A stretch of DNA of 53,072 bases from CAZEYT01 sp964516295. GTDB lineage: Bacteria; Verrucomicrobiota; Verrucomicrobiia; Chthoniobacterales; Terrimicrobiaceae. Location: contig CAZEYT010000010.1 of NCBI GenBank assembly GCA_964516295.1, forward strand, positions 1-53,072, written 5' to 3'. Positions 35,801-43,034 of this stretch are shown in pieces (position 1 is the first letter of the stretch; each line of letters starts with the position of its first letter). A model generated the notes under the pieces. It had not been told where the DNA came from, did not search any database, and was given only the letters and a program-made list of their open reading frames with translations. The position numbers were made by a program, and so were the translations under genes.

Positions 35801-36328
35801 CCTCACCTCATCAGCATCTTGGCAAAGCTGGAGGCCGATCCCGCCACCGCCCGCAGTGCTTTTGAGCATGACCGGAAATCCAATCCGCTCCGCCTCCACC
35901 ACCGCCGCCGCGGCATCGGGAACCAAATCACTGCCTGGAAGCATGGGAACACCCGCCCGTCGGGCGAGATCGCGCGCCACGTGCTTGAGTCCAAAATCCG
36001 CCAAATGCTCCGGACGCGGTCCGATAAACGCAATCCCCGCCTCTCCACAGGCCGCGGCAAAACCGGAGTTTTCGCTGAGGAACCCGTAGCCCGGATGAAT
36101 CCCTTCCACCCCCAATCGTTTGGCTGCCTCGAGGATCCGATCAGTGCGAAGATAACTGTCCGATGCAGCGGTCGATCCGAGACAAACGGCCTCACCGGCC
36201 TCGCGAACATGCAGCGCGGCGGCATCCGCTTCGGAATAGACCGCCACCGATGCGATGCCGAGACGGTCGAGTGTGCGAATGATGCGGCAAGCAATTTCGC
36301 CCCGGTTGGCAATCAGAACCTTCTTCAC
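32807..36328 (-). CDS. Biotin-dependent urea/guanidine carboxylase
   Basis: The protein has 1173 residues. Domains: biotin carboxylase (1-450, MKKVLIANRGEIACRIIRT, GGGGIGLQLC, EVNTRLQVEHGVTEEV); carboxyltransferase part AHS2 (about 455-750, QTTVQDDPGRVGYWAVGVPPSGPMD); AHS1 (about 760-980, YRGAGDDYLLVEYGPMVLDLNLRFR); and BCCP (about 1105-1173, biotinylated Lys in ESMKMEI). Classical annotation is urea carboxylase. Enzymes of this family that lie beside two DUF1989 genes have been shown in other bacteria to prefer guanidine, giving carboxyguanidine. This operon has that layout, so guanidine carboxylase is likely; the sequence alone does not prove it. ATGA overlaps on both sides. Confidence 0.92.
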   Translation of the reverse strand: MKKVLIANRGEIACRIIRTLDRLGIASVAVYSEADAAALHVREAGEAVCLGSTAASDSYLRTDRILEAAKRLGVEGIHPGYGFLSENSGFAAACGEAGIAFIGPRPEHLADFGLKHVARDLARRAGVPMLPGSDLVPDAAAAVVEAERIGFPVMLKSTAGGGGIGLQLCQDADEVRAKFATVKHLGEANFKEGGVYVEKFVAVARHVEVQIFGLGDGRVVVFGERDCSAQRRNQKVVEETPAPGLSSETRSALHAAARNLAASVQYASAGTVEFLYDDATGQFYFLEVNTRLQVEHGVTEEVFGVDLVEWMIRLADGSLPEEWVRAEREPAGHSIEVRIYAEDPAKNFQPSSGLLTEVVFPKEVRIDGWIETGTEVSAFYDPLLAKVIAKGSDRATALDALSNALRSSRIHGIETNLDYVRGILDDPAFRSGGVSTGFLRTFAISGTSVDVLDGGTQTTVQDDPGRVGYWAVGVPPSGPMDAFSFRLANRAVGNASTSAALEITLSGPSLQFRSETVFALAGACMPATLDGEVVPWWEPVTARAGQTLRIGRVLESGARAYLAVRGGFDVPEYLGSRATFTLGGFGGHGGRAIRAGDVLRVGHEISSQPSPIPPQERPPLTSDWEIGVMVGPHAAPDFFTEDDIRMIFGTTWEVHYNSSRTGVRLIGPKPTWARKDGGEAGLHPSNIHDNAYAIGALDFTGDMPILLGPDGPSLGGFVCPAVIVSDELWKMGQLKAGDRVRFQRRTIDGGRPGKLDEAMVDRIREQAPRPEVVYRGAGDDYLLVEYGPMVLDLNLRFRVQALYSAFQKKALPGVLDLTPGIRSLQVHFDSRRLRLDVLLNELKALEDDLPDISDMVVPTRTVHLPLSWEDGSTLEAIQKYMQSVRADAPWCPSNIEFIRRINGLESIDDVKRIVFDASYLVLGLGDVYLGAPVATPLDPRHRLVTTKYNPARTWTPENAVGIGGAYLCVYGMEGPGGYQFVGRTIQMWNRFRTTDVFRPGEPWLLRFFDQIRFYPVSHEDLMQMRADFPYGRFTPKIEEGEFRLRDYQAFLSSIAPEAEAFKARQQAAFEAERERWAAAGFEVREESAPPVEAEELPCPAGGRFVSSPVAGSMWKVLVEPGQSVAEGEPLFIVESMKMEITIPAPAAGTVHAVGSKQGAPVAAGQHLASLSEP

Positions 36329-36966
36329 GCCGTCTCCCCCTCCCAGATCAGCACCCGTACCGGCGTGGGATTATAGGCATTGCAGGGATTGTTTAGCTGG
36401 GGACAATTTGAAATCAGGCAGACGACGTCTATCTCGGCGCGCATTTCCACGTAGCGACCCGGTCCGGAGATCCCGTCTTCAAAGGTCAGACCGCCATCGG
36501 GGGTGACCGGCACGTTCATGAAAAAGTTGATATTCGCCGCGATATCCCGTTTATCCATGGCCCATTCCTGAGCGCCGCGAATGAAGCTGTCGCGACAGGC
36601 ATGCATGCATTCTTTGTCATGCGCGTAGCGCATCGTATTTGACTCACGCGAGCAGGCCCCGCCGAGCGTGTCGTGACGTCCGCAGGTATCGGCCGTGATC
36701 GTGAGCATGACATTGCCCTCGTTCGAAATGAGTTTTGTCCCGGCGGTCAGATAAATATTGCCCTGGCGGCGGATGGTATCGCTGGCGCTGTAACGCTCTC
36801 CCGTATCATTCGCGTTATAAAAGAGCGTATCGGCCGCCTGGTTGCCTTCCACGTCCTCAATGCGCAGCACATGGCCTCGCGGGATGAGATACACCCAGAA
36901 ATCTCCGGCTGGAATAATGTGGTCATGCGCAGCCTGCGCGGGGTCGAGTGGGCTTTCCAAAATCAT
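36325..36966 (-). CDS. DUF1989 protein (urea carboxylase-associated 2 / carboxyguanidine deiminase subunit)
   Basis: The protein has 213 residues. DUF1989 motifs: IPAGDFWVYLIPRGHVLRIEDVEGNQAADTLFYN and ITADTCGRHDTLGGACSRE, the Cys/His-rich metal-site region. A Cys-containing C-terminus reads VVCLISNCPQLNNPCNAYNPTPV. Paired DUF1989 proteins, formerly called urea carboxylase-associated, form carboxyguanidine deiminase (CgdAB), which converts carboxyguanidine to allophanate. It overlaps the other DUF1989 gene upstream and the carboxylase downstream by four bases each. Confidence 0.85.
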   Translation of the reverse strand: MILESPLDPAQAAHDHIIPAGDFWVYLIPRGHVLRIEDVEGNQAADTLFYNANDTGERYSASDTIRRQGNIYLTAGTKLISNEGNVMLTITADTCGRHDTLGGACSRESNTMRYAHDKECMHACRDSFIRGAQEWAMDKRDIAANINFFMNVPVTPDGGLTFEDGISGPGRYVEMRAEIDVVCLISNCPQLNNPCNAYNPTPVRVLIWEGETA

Positions 36967-37685
36967 GGTTCGCGGAGCAAATGATAGGTTTCCGTGTTTT
37001 CATAAGCCCGGATGTTTTCGGGCCGGGACATCCGACAGGGATCGGAAGGTCCGGGAGGTGGGACTTTGAAAACCTCCAAACGCACCTCTCGTGGATGATA
37101 GACAGGGTCCGGATCCAACGGATGCTGGAGAGTGTTCAGAACGACCAGCGTGTTCATTTCGAAGCGAAGCTCGACGGAATCATCTTTCCGGCAGTGCCCG
37201 GGAACGAAGGAAAGCGCACCGTCTTCTGCGGTGACAACCTTGGAAAACCAGTTGATATTCGGCATGAGGTCGCGTTTGCCCAACCCCCATTTCGCCAGCT
37301 CAATCAGGAAGCACTCCCGTCCGTTGCGATGAAAAGCATTGCGCGCTTCCTGAAAGTTTTTTTCGCCGTAGCGCTCAGCGACCGACAAAGCGTCGCTGGT
37401 GCCGCACACCGTGTCGTGCCAGCCGAGGGTGTCTGCCGTGATCCCGCAAAAAATGCGTCCCATGTCCGAGTGCAGACAAAGCGGGGCCAGGAGGCGGAAG
37501 ATATGCTGCCCTTTGAGAGTATCGGGCATGTTGTAGCGCTCGCTCAAATTGTCGGCATTGTAGAGAAGCATACCGACATTGGCACCGCCCTCCAGCGCGG
37601 TGAGTCGGAGCGATTTGCCGCGATGAATGACAGCCGACCACATGCCGGCTCCGGTGAGATTTCTGGTAAAAAGCGGATCGCTCAT
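36963..37685 (-). CDS. DUF1989 protein (urea carboxylase-associated 1 / carboxyguanidine deiminase subunit)
   Basis: The protein has 240 residues and is paralogous to the next gene's product: VIHRGKSLRLTALEGGANVGMLLYNADNLSERYNMPDT and ITADTLGWHDTVCGTSD are the matching motifs, and the C-terminus has NTLQHPLDPDPVYHPREV. It is the larger partner of the pair. It would act with the second DUF1989 protein between carboxylase and allophanate hydrolase. Its ATG overlaps the stop of the NikR-like gene (ATGA). Confidence 0.85.
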   Translation of the reverse strand: MSDPLFTRNLTGAGMWSAVIHRGKSLRLTALEGGANVGMLLYNADNLSERYNMPDTLKGQHIFRLLAPLCLHSDMGRIFCGITADTLGWHDTVCGTSDALSVAERYGEKNFQEARNAFHRNGRECFLIELAKWGLGKRDLMPNINWFSKVVTAEDGALSFVPGHCRKDDSVELRFEMNTLVVLNTLQHPLDPDPVYHPREVRLEVFKVPPPGPSDPCRMSRPENIRAYENTETYHLLREP

Positions 37686-38143
37686 GACGTTCGGGGAAGC
37701 GGGTGAAGTTGAGGAATGATGGTGCTGGTGAGAGTGAGTTTCCCGGCCTTCACGCCTTTGCAGGTGATGAGCTCATCCGTGATCGCCTGAAGCTTCTCGA
37801 CCGGGCCTTGGACGAGGATCACCTCCATCACATGGTCGTTTTCCAGTTGAACCTGAAGCGATCCGATCACTTCATCAATCGAGCGACGTTTCAGACCGGC
37901 GAGTTCGGCGAGAAGGTTGTTTTTCTTTTGGTTGTAAAATAGCGTAATCGTCCCCGCCATGATTCCCTCCCCGCGCTCCCGTCCGTGCTCGATGAGGCCC
38001 TCTGTAATCATCGAGCTGATCGCCTGGGAGCGACTCTCGAATCCCTTTTTCTCCACGAAGCGATCCAAGTCGCGGCAGACATCCCCCGGGAGGGAGACGC
38101 TGATGCGCGTGACGGGTTCCTTTTTCTCCGATGGAGGTTTCAT
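37682..38143 (-). CDS. NikR-like ribbon-helix-helix/ACT regulator lacking the nickel ligands
   Basis: The protein has 153 residues. The N-terminal ribbon-helix-helix (VTRISVSLPGDVCRDLDRFVEKKGFESRSQAISSMI) keeps R13, S15, S17 where E. coli NikR has DNA-contacting R3, T5, T7. The C-terminal ACT-like domain (GTITLFYNQKKNNLLAELAGL through KGVKAGKLTL) aligns without gaps to E. coli NikR. In that alignment the nickel ligands H76, H87, H89 and C95 become R86, Q97, Q99 and V105. It is therefore unlikely to sense nickel in the known way. It is the first gene of the guanidine/urea operon, with a NikR-type operator just before its start. The ATG has no visible ribosome binding site, so a leaderless transcript is possible. 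Confidence 0.85.
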   Translation of the reverse strand: MKPPSEKKEPVTRISVSLPGDVCRDLDRFVEKKGFESRSQAISSMITEGLIEHGRERGEGIMAGTITLFYNQKKNNLLAELAGLKRRSIDEVIGSLQVQLENDHVMEVILVQGPVEKLQAITDELITCKGVKAGKLTLTSTIIPQLHPLPRTS

Positions 38144-38146
38144 GTG

Positions 38147-38174
38147 GTATGACGTTTACGTTAATTCGTAATAC
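38147..38174. promoter_or_regulatory. NikR-type operator (GTATGA-N16-TAATAC)
   Basis: GTATGA at 38147-38152, exactly 16 bases, then TAATAC at 38169-38174. The E. coli NikR site is GTATGA-N16-TCATAC, so 11 of 12 defined bases and the spacing agree. The arms extend to GTATGACG and CGTAATAC. The site lies four bases before the NikR-like start codon in a 64-base gap, so binding would block the whole operon and give autoregulation. Confidence 0.75.
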
Positions 38175-38207
38175 CCACTCAACAAGCGGAATTCGTGCCA
38201 AGATTTT

Positions 38208-38630
38208 TCAGTCCTGCGAATTCGTCGGCGTATTGTGCTCGAACCGCGGCAGCGCGTCGCGGGTTTCGAACCACGGGAGCTGATCGCAGACCCAATTGTG
38301 GTCGTTCGGAACGAACCGTTCGGGGGCGTCCAAAGAACAGGTGGTCACCTCGAACTGATGCGGAATGGCAGGATCAAAGAAGCTGATCGGCGTGCCGCAG
38401 GAGGGGCAAAACGTTCTTTCCCGGTCCGCCCACTTCAAGACCCGTGGCGCAGCGCTGGTAAACCGCAGAGACCCGGTCGGAAAAAACGTCCACGCCATGA
38501 CCGGGGCTCCGGACGCCCGCCGACAATCCTGACAGTGACAATAAGTCGTCCCGGCGGGCGGCGCATCGATCTCGTAGCGGACCTGTCCACAAAGACAGCC
38601 GCCCGAGATGGTGAGACCCTCCGCGCTCAT
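38208..38630 (-). CDS. GFA/CENP-V family zinc protein
   Basis: The protein has 140 residues. The zinc motifs of the GFA fold are all present: GGCLCGQVRYEI, CHCQDCRRASGAP and FCPSCGTPISF. The family is named after a formaldehyde-activating glutathione enzyme, but most members have no known activity. It starts four bases after the Rng gene and is on the same strand, so it probably rides on the mre operon transcript; it ends 64 bases before the NikR-like gene. Confidence 0.88.
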   Translation of the reverse strand: MSAEGLTISGGCLCGQVRYEIDAPPAGTTYCHCQDCRRASGAPVMAWTFFPTGSLRFTSAAPRVLKWADRERTFCPSCGTPISFFDPAIPHQFEVTTCSLDAPERFVPNDHNWVCDQLPWFETRDALPRFEHNTPTNSQD

Positions 38631-38633
38631 GAA

Positions 38634-40211
38634 TCAGGGCCGGAGTTCGTCGCCAGTGAGGGCGTTGGCGATGACAAATTTTTCCTGATGGAACGTTGGG
38701 TCCGAGCGGAAGGAGAGACGGCCCGCGTAGCGCCGCTCGATTTCGATCAGGTGGTCCTCGTCGACGGTGCGAAGGCGATTCAGAAGATCGGGGTGAACGG
38801 TGACCCGCACTTCGTGAACGGTGTCCTGGTGTTTGCGCATCACCGAGTGGAGCGCGCGCTGAAGCTCGACACTCATGGTCATCGGGCTCTTGATCATGCC
38901 CCGTCCATTGCAGTGCGGACACGGCACAAAAATGGCACTGGCCAGGCTTTCATTGGCCCGCTGGCGCGTCATCTCCATGAGGCCGAGCTGGGAAATGGGC
39001 AGGACGTGGGTGCGGGCCTTGTCCCGTTTGAGACGGTCTTTGACCCGCTGATAGACAGCCTGCTGATCTTTGCGGCTCTTCATATCGATGAAGTCCGCGA
39101 CGATGAGTCCACCGATGTTCCGGAGGCGGAGTTGACGGGTGATTTCATCCGCGGCCTCGAGGTTCGTCTGGAGGAGTGTTTTTTCCATGTCCTTGGCCCC
39201 TTTGTTCCGACCGGTGTTGACGTCAACCGCGATCATGGCCTCGGTTTCATCAATCACAATATAGCCGCCGCAAGGCAGCCAGACCTGCCGGTTGAACGCG
39301 GCATCGATCTGGGCTTGGACGCCGAAGCAGTCGAACACAGGCTGGGCCCCGGTGTAGAGTTGGATGGATTTTTTGGCCCGGCGGGAGATCTGACCGACCA
39401 GCGACTGCATGCGCTCGAAGGCTTTGGAATCGTCCACGATGACGGCATCAATCTCGTCAGTGAGAAAGTCGCGCACCGTTCGGTCGATAAGATCGGGTTC
39501 CTCGAAGAGACAGGCCGGGCCATTTTTCTCCTCCAAACCTTTTTGAATCGAAGCCCACTGCTCGAGGAGGAGGCTGAGATCCCGCACAAAGTAGCGCGCC
39601 CGTTGACCCGCACCGACCGTTCGCATAATGACGCCCATGCCCTCGGGCACGTCGAGTTCGCGAAGAATCGTGCGCAGGCGTTCGCGCTCTTTGGGGTCTT
39701 CGATTTTGCGCGAGATGCCGAACTGATCATTGAACGGCATGAGAACGAGATAGCGTCCCGCGAGGCTGATGTCGGTGGTAATTCGCGGCCCCTTGTTGGA
39801 AATCGGGCCCTTTTTGACCTGGACAAGAATATCCGAGCCGACCGGATAAATATTGGGCACGTCCTTGTGAGTGATGCGGGGCGCTTTCTTTTTGGTCGAG
39901 TCACCACGCTTGATCGTTTCGATCCCGCTGTCGAGAGCGGCCGGGATGGCGTCCCAAAACTGGAGAAAGGCATTCTTTTCGAAGCCGATATCGACGAACA
40001 TTGCCTTGATGCCCGGTTCGATGTTCCGGACTTTGCCCTTGTAGATGCCGCCGACGATGTTTCGGTCGGTTTCGCGTTCGATGGTGTATTCTTCGAGGCG
40101 GTTGTTTTCGAGGAGGGCGACGCGCTTTTCCAGTTTTTCGCAGCTGACGACGAGCTTGATGCCGGTGGATTTTTTACGGAGTCCAAGAAGACGTTTGACG
40201 GTTTCGATCAT
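38634..40211 (-). CDS. rng: Ribonuclease G/E family protein
   Basis: The protein has 525 residues. An S1 domain occupies about 40-130 (VGGIYKGKVRNIEPGIKAMFVDIGFEKNAFL), the catalytic part shows EPDLIDRTVRDFL, YIVIDETEAMIAVDVNTGRN (DNase I-like Asp) and GGLIVADFIDMKSRKDQQ. The zinc-link motif CPHCNGRG follows near residue 430. Length and lack of a long C-terminal tail fit RNase G rather than RNase E. It processes rRNA and mRNA at the membrane or in the cytoplasm. Start: ATG at 40211 (MIETVKRLLGL) rather than an alternative 33 bases upstream. It follows mrdA, as rng follows mre genes in many bacteria. Confidence 0.92.
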   Translation of the reverse strand: MIETVKRLLGLRKKSTGIKLVVSCEKLEKRVALLENNRLEEYTIERETDRNIVGGIYKGKVRNIEPGIKAMFVDIGFEKNAFLQFWDAIPAALDSGIETIKRGDSTKKKAPRITHKDVPNIYPVGSDILVQVKKGPISNKGPRITTDISLAGRYLVLMPFNDQFGISRKIEDPKERERLRTILRELDVPEGMGVIMRTVGAGQRARYFVRDLSLLLEQWASIQKGLEEKNGPACLFEEPDLIDRTVRDFLTDEIDAVIVDDSKAFERMQSLVGQISRRAKKSIQLYTGAQPVFDCFGVQAQIDAAFNRQVWLPCGGYIVIDETEAMIAVDVNTGRNKGAKDMEKTLLQTNLEAADEITRQLRLRNIGGLIVADFIDMKSRKDQQAVYQRVKDRLKRDKARTHVLPISQLGLMEMTRQRANESLASAIFVPCPHCNGRGMIKSPMTMSVELQRALHSVMRKHQDTVHEVRVTVHPDLLNRLRTVDEDHLIEIERRYAGRLSFRSDPTFHQEKFVIANALTGDELRP

Positions 40212-40259
40212 GAAAAGAAGGAGGTTGAACGGGCTGTAACGCACGTGGGGTGAGGATGT

Positions 40260-42488
40260 TCATCGACGTTGCTGAGGTTGCTCGGGCTTCCGCTGCCGGT
40301 TGCCTTCGTTTCTCTCTTTTTTGCCGCCGAGGAAATTGAAAAACCGCTGAAGGGCATTGGGCTTCGCGGGTTGGTTGCGCACGCGGCCGCGGTCATCGGC
40401 TTCGGCGCGAACATTGGGTGCGGCAGATGGCATGTTCTCCTGTGTGGCCGCGGTGCCGGAGGTGGAGGCATCACCGGTCTCCCCATCGTCCACGACCGTC
40501 GTTGCCGCCGGGATCTCACGGCCGAAATCAACGCTCTCCACAAACCGGAAGTTTCCGACCGCCGGTTGCAGTGCTGCCAGTTGAGGCTGCGCTTCCTCGG
40601 CACCGGAATTCATTTTGAAGATGTCCTCCAAAATCTTGGCTGCAATCGGTGCCGAGACGCCTCCGCCGGATTTTGCACCTTGGACGAAAGTCACCACGGC
40701 GTATTCCGGATTTTCGTACGGAGCAAAGGCGATGAACCAGGTGTGATTATCCTTCACACCGGAGCGCCAGAACTGGGCCGTGCCGGTCTTGCCGGCGACT
40801 TCGAGGTCTTTGATCCGGGCGCGCCCGGCCGTGCCTCCGCCCTCGTTGACGACTTTCCACATGCCGCGTCGCACTTTTTCGAACTGCTCGGCATCCAAGC
40901 CCGAGTCCGTGAGAAAATTCGACCTTACCCGGGCCGGTTCCTGGGAAACAACGGTGCCATCCTGTGAGACGATCCGGTCGATCAAGCGCGGATAAAAGAC
41001 CGTGCCGCCGTTAGCAATCGCCGCAGTGACCATCGCCATTTGAAGCGGAGACGCCAGAACGTCGCCCTGACCAATGGAGGTGTTTGCCGTGAGACCGGAC
41101 GTCCAGCGCATCTGTGGATTCACGGCAGCCAGCCATTCCGGACCGGGCAAGACGCCCGGAGCTTCGCCCGAGAGCGGAATGCCACTGCGCTGCCCGAGCC
41201 CTAGCATGTTGCCAACCGCGACGATCTGATCGATGCCTGCCGCATTTCCGAACTGATAGAAATAGGCATTGCAGGAGACCTTGATGGAGTCGGCCAGCCC
41301 GATGGTGCCATGGGATCCATTTTTGTCGGCGATCCAGCACTTCATAAACTTGTTGCCGTATTGAACGCCCCCGGCGCAATGAAACGTGCGATTGCCAACG
41401 CCCGCCCGCAGGCCGGCGAGTGCGATGGGAATCTTGTACGTCGAGCCCGGCGCATAGGCACTGATGGCGCGGTTGAGAAGCGGATTCGTTTCGTCCTGAA
41501 CGAGTTTTCGCCAGTCCGTTGCCTTGATCGACGGGATAAAAAGATTGGGATCGTAAGACGGCACGGAGGCCATCGCGAGAATGTCGCCATTCCGTGGATC
41601 AACCACAACCGCGGCACCACGTCCAACGGCCCGGAGAGCGTTCTCCGCGATGTATTGGATGCGAGCATCCAAGGTGAGATAAACATTGTCCCCCTGCACC
41701 GGCTCGCGGCGACTGACTTCGCCTTCGATGACCCCTTTGACATTCCGCTGCATGATTCGGACGCCAGGTTTGCCCTTCAATGCATCGTTCAGGAAAAGTT
41801 CGATCTGCGCTTTGCCCTCCATGTCGGGTTCGTAGAAATTGTAATCCCGAATATCCGGCAGGCGGTCCAAGTTGTTCGGCATGCCGACGTAGCCAAGCGT
41901 ATGGGCGGCGAGCGAACCGTAAACATACCAGCGAACCGGTTTGACCGTGACATTCACCCCGGGGAGACCGAGGTTTTTCTCCGAAAAGATCGCCATTTGT
42001 TCGAAATCCAGATCCTGCCGGTAGCTATAAGGAACCTCGCGGTTGTTGCGGTAGTGAATCTGAAGAGCGTTGGCATTGTAGTCTTCCGCGATGCCGAGTT
42101 CCTCCAAGCGCGGGATGACTTCTTCCGACACGATCTTGACGACGTCGGCTTCCTTGAGATCACGCGGCATGTTGTGAACGCGGCCGCGGTAGGTCACAAG
42201 CGGTACGGTGCCCTTGGACTCCCGATAAGCGCGAACCATGTCCGGGAGGTAAAAATCCACCTCAAAGCTCGCGCGATTCTCGACCAACTTGATGCCGTTG
42301 CGGTCGAGAATCTCGCCCCGCACGGCCGGTATGCGGACGGTCACTTGCGAGCGGTTGCTGATCCGGGCGGTGTATTCCTCGCCGCGGGCGATTTGGACAT
42401 ACCAGAGTCGGAACGTGATGGCCGCAATTCCGAGGGTCATCAGAACTCCCAGAAAAAGAAGGCGCAGGGTGGATCGCGTTCGCTTCAT
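40260..42488 (-). CDS. mrdA: Penicillin-binding protein 2 (rod-shape transpeptidase)
   Basis: The protein has 742 residues. One N-terminal membrane helix (LLFLGVLMTLGIAAITFRLWYVQ), PBP dimerisation domain from about 50 (IPAVRGEILDRNG), and transpeptidase domain with S349-T-Y-K352 in YAPGSTYK, SCN in IKVSCNAYFYQFG, and KTG in VAGKTGTAQFW. It crosslinks peptidoglycan for lateral wall growth with MreB and RodA. The C-terminal 90 residues after SAPIAAKILEDIFKMNSG are low-complexity and end in a basic/Gln tail (GNRQRKPEQPQQRR), longer than in E. coli. It follows mreD by three bases. Confidence 0.95.
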   Translation of the reverse strand: MKRTRSTLRLLFLGVLMTLGIAAITFRLWYVQIARGEEYTARISNRSQVTVRIPAVRGEILDRNGIKLVENRASFEVDFYLPDMVRAYRESKGTVPLVTYRGRVHNMPRDLKEADVVKIVSEEVIPRLEELGIAEDYNANALQIHYRNNREVPYSYRQDLDFEQMAIFSEKNLGLPGVNVTVKPVRWYVYGSLAAHTLGYVGMPNNLDRLPDIRDYNFYEPDMEGKAQIELFLNDALKGKPGVRIMQRNVKGVIEGEVSRREPVQGDNVYLTLDARIQYIAENALRAVGRGAAVVVDPRNGDILAMASVPSYDPNLFIPSIKATDWRKLVQDETNPLLNRAISAYAPGSTYKIPIALAGLRAGVGNRTFHCAGGVQYGNKFMKCWIADKNGSHGTIGLADSIKVSCNAYFYQFGNAAGIDQIVAVGNMLGLGQRSGIPLSGEAPGVLPGPEWLAAVNPQMRWTSGLTANTSIGQGDVLASPLQMAMVTAAIANGGTVFYPRLIDRIVSQDGTVVSQEPARVRSNFLTDSGLDAEQFEKVRRGMWKVVNEGGGTAGRARIKDLEVAGKTGTAQFWRSGVKDNHTWFIAFAPYENPEYAVVTFVQGAKSGGGVSAPIAAKILEDIFKMNSGAEEAQPQLAALQPAVGNFRFVESVDFGREIPAATTVVDDGETGDASTSGTAATQENMPSAAPNVRAEADDRGRVRNQPAKPNALQRFFNFLGGKKERNEGNRQRKPEQPQQRR

Positions 42489-42491
42489 GCG

Positions 42492-43034
42492 TCAAAAAAG
42501 GCGTGAGGGCGCTTCCCGTGGAAAAAATTGCTCGAAAGGTTGGACGACCAGATGGACGAGCGGAGTGAACAGCGCTGCCAGGATTCCGGGTGCCAGGATT
42601 CTCCAGACCACCGCCTCGTCGAAGACAATCCCTTCGCGTCGCACGGTGATCATAATGAACTGAACCAGGAGGTAGGACGACGTGACGACCGCCGCAAGCG
42701 GGAGGACGGGCCACCAATGCCCGCGGACCATGGAGGGCTGGAGACCCTGTGCGACACAACCGGCGATCACGAAAAACACAATAGATGATCCGAGCGCGAT
42801 TTCAACCTGGCCGTCGACGGCATGGAGATACATCAGATCGCAGAGAAACCCGGTATAGACCGCTGCGCCGATCATTGCGGGGAACGGAAGACGCATCGCG
42901 GCGTAACAAAAGAGGAGCGGAACAAAAACCAGCCGCGCACCGCGAATCGCATGCACCGGAGGAATCGCAGACTCGACCAGCAGGGCGATGAAAACCGCCG
43001 TGAAGAAAACGAGGAGGCCGATGGCAACCTTCAT
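42492..43034 (-). CDS. mreD: Rod shape-determining membrane protein MreD
   Basis: The protein has 180 residues with five to six hydrophobic segments (AIGLLVFFTAVFIALLVESAI, LVFVPLLFCYAAMRLPFPAMIGAAVYTGFLCDLMY, IVFFVIAGCVAQGL and others). MreD is poorly conserved in sequence; the call rests on size, topology and the mreB-mreC-mreD-mrdA order. The ATG overlaps the mreC stop (ATGA). It connects MreC to the elongation complex in the inner membrane. Confidence 0.85.
   Translation of the reverse strand: MKVAIGLLVFFTAVFIALLVESAIPPVHAIRGARLVFVPLLFCYAAMRLPFPAMIGAAVYTGFLCDLMYLHAVDGQVEIALGSSIVFFVIAGCVAQGLQPSMVRGHWWPVLPLAAVVTSSYLLVQFIMITVRREGIVFDEAVVWRILAPGILAALFTPLVHLVVQPFEQFFPREAPSRLF

Noticed and set aside
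38144..38207. Guanidine riboswitch upstream of the carboxylase operon
   Set aside because: The gap is only 64 bases and is occupied by the NikR-type operator; too short for a guanidine-I (ykkC) aptamer.
38235..40253. 672-residue plus-strand frame opposite rng and the GFA gene
   Set aside because: It spans two unrelated real genes on the other strand and has antisense-type composition (His/Arg/Asp-rich).
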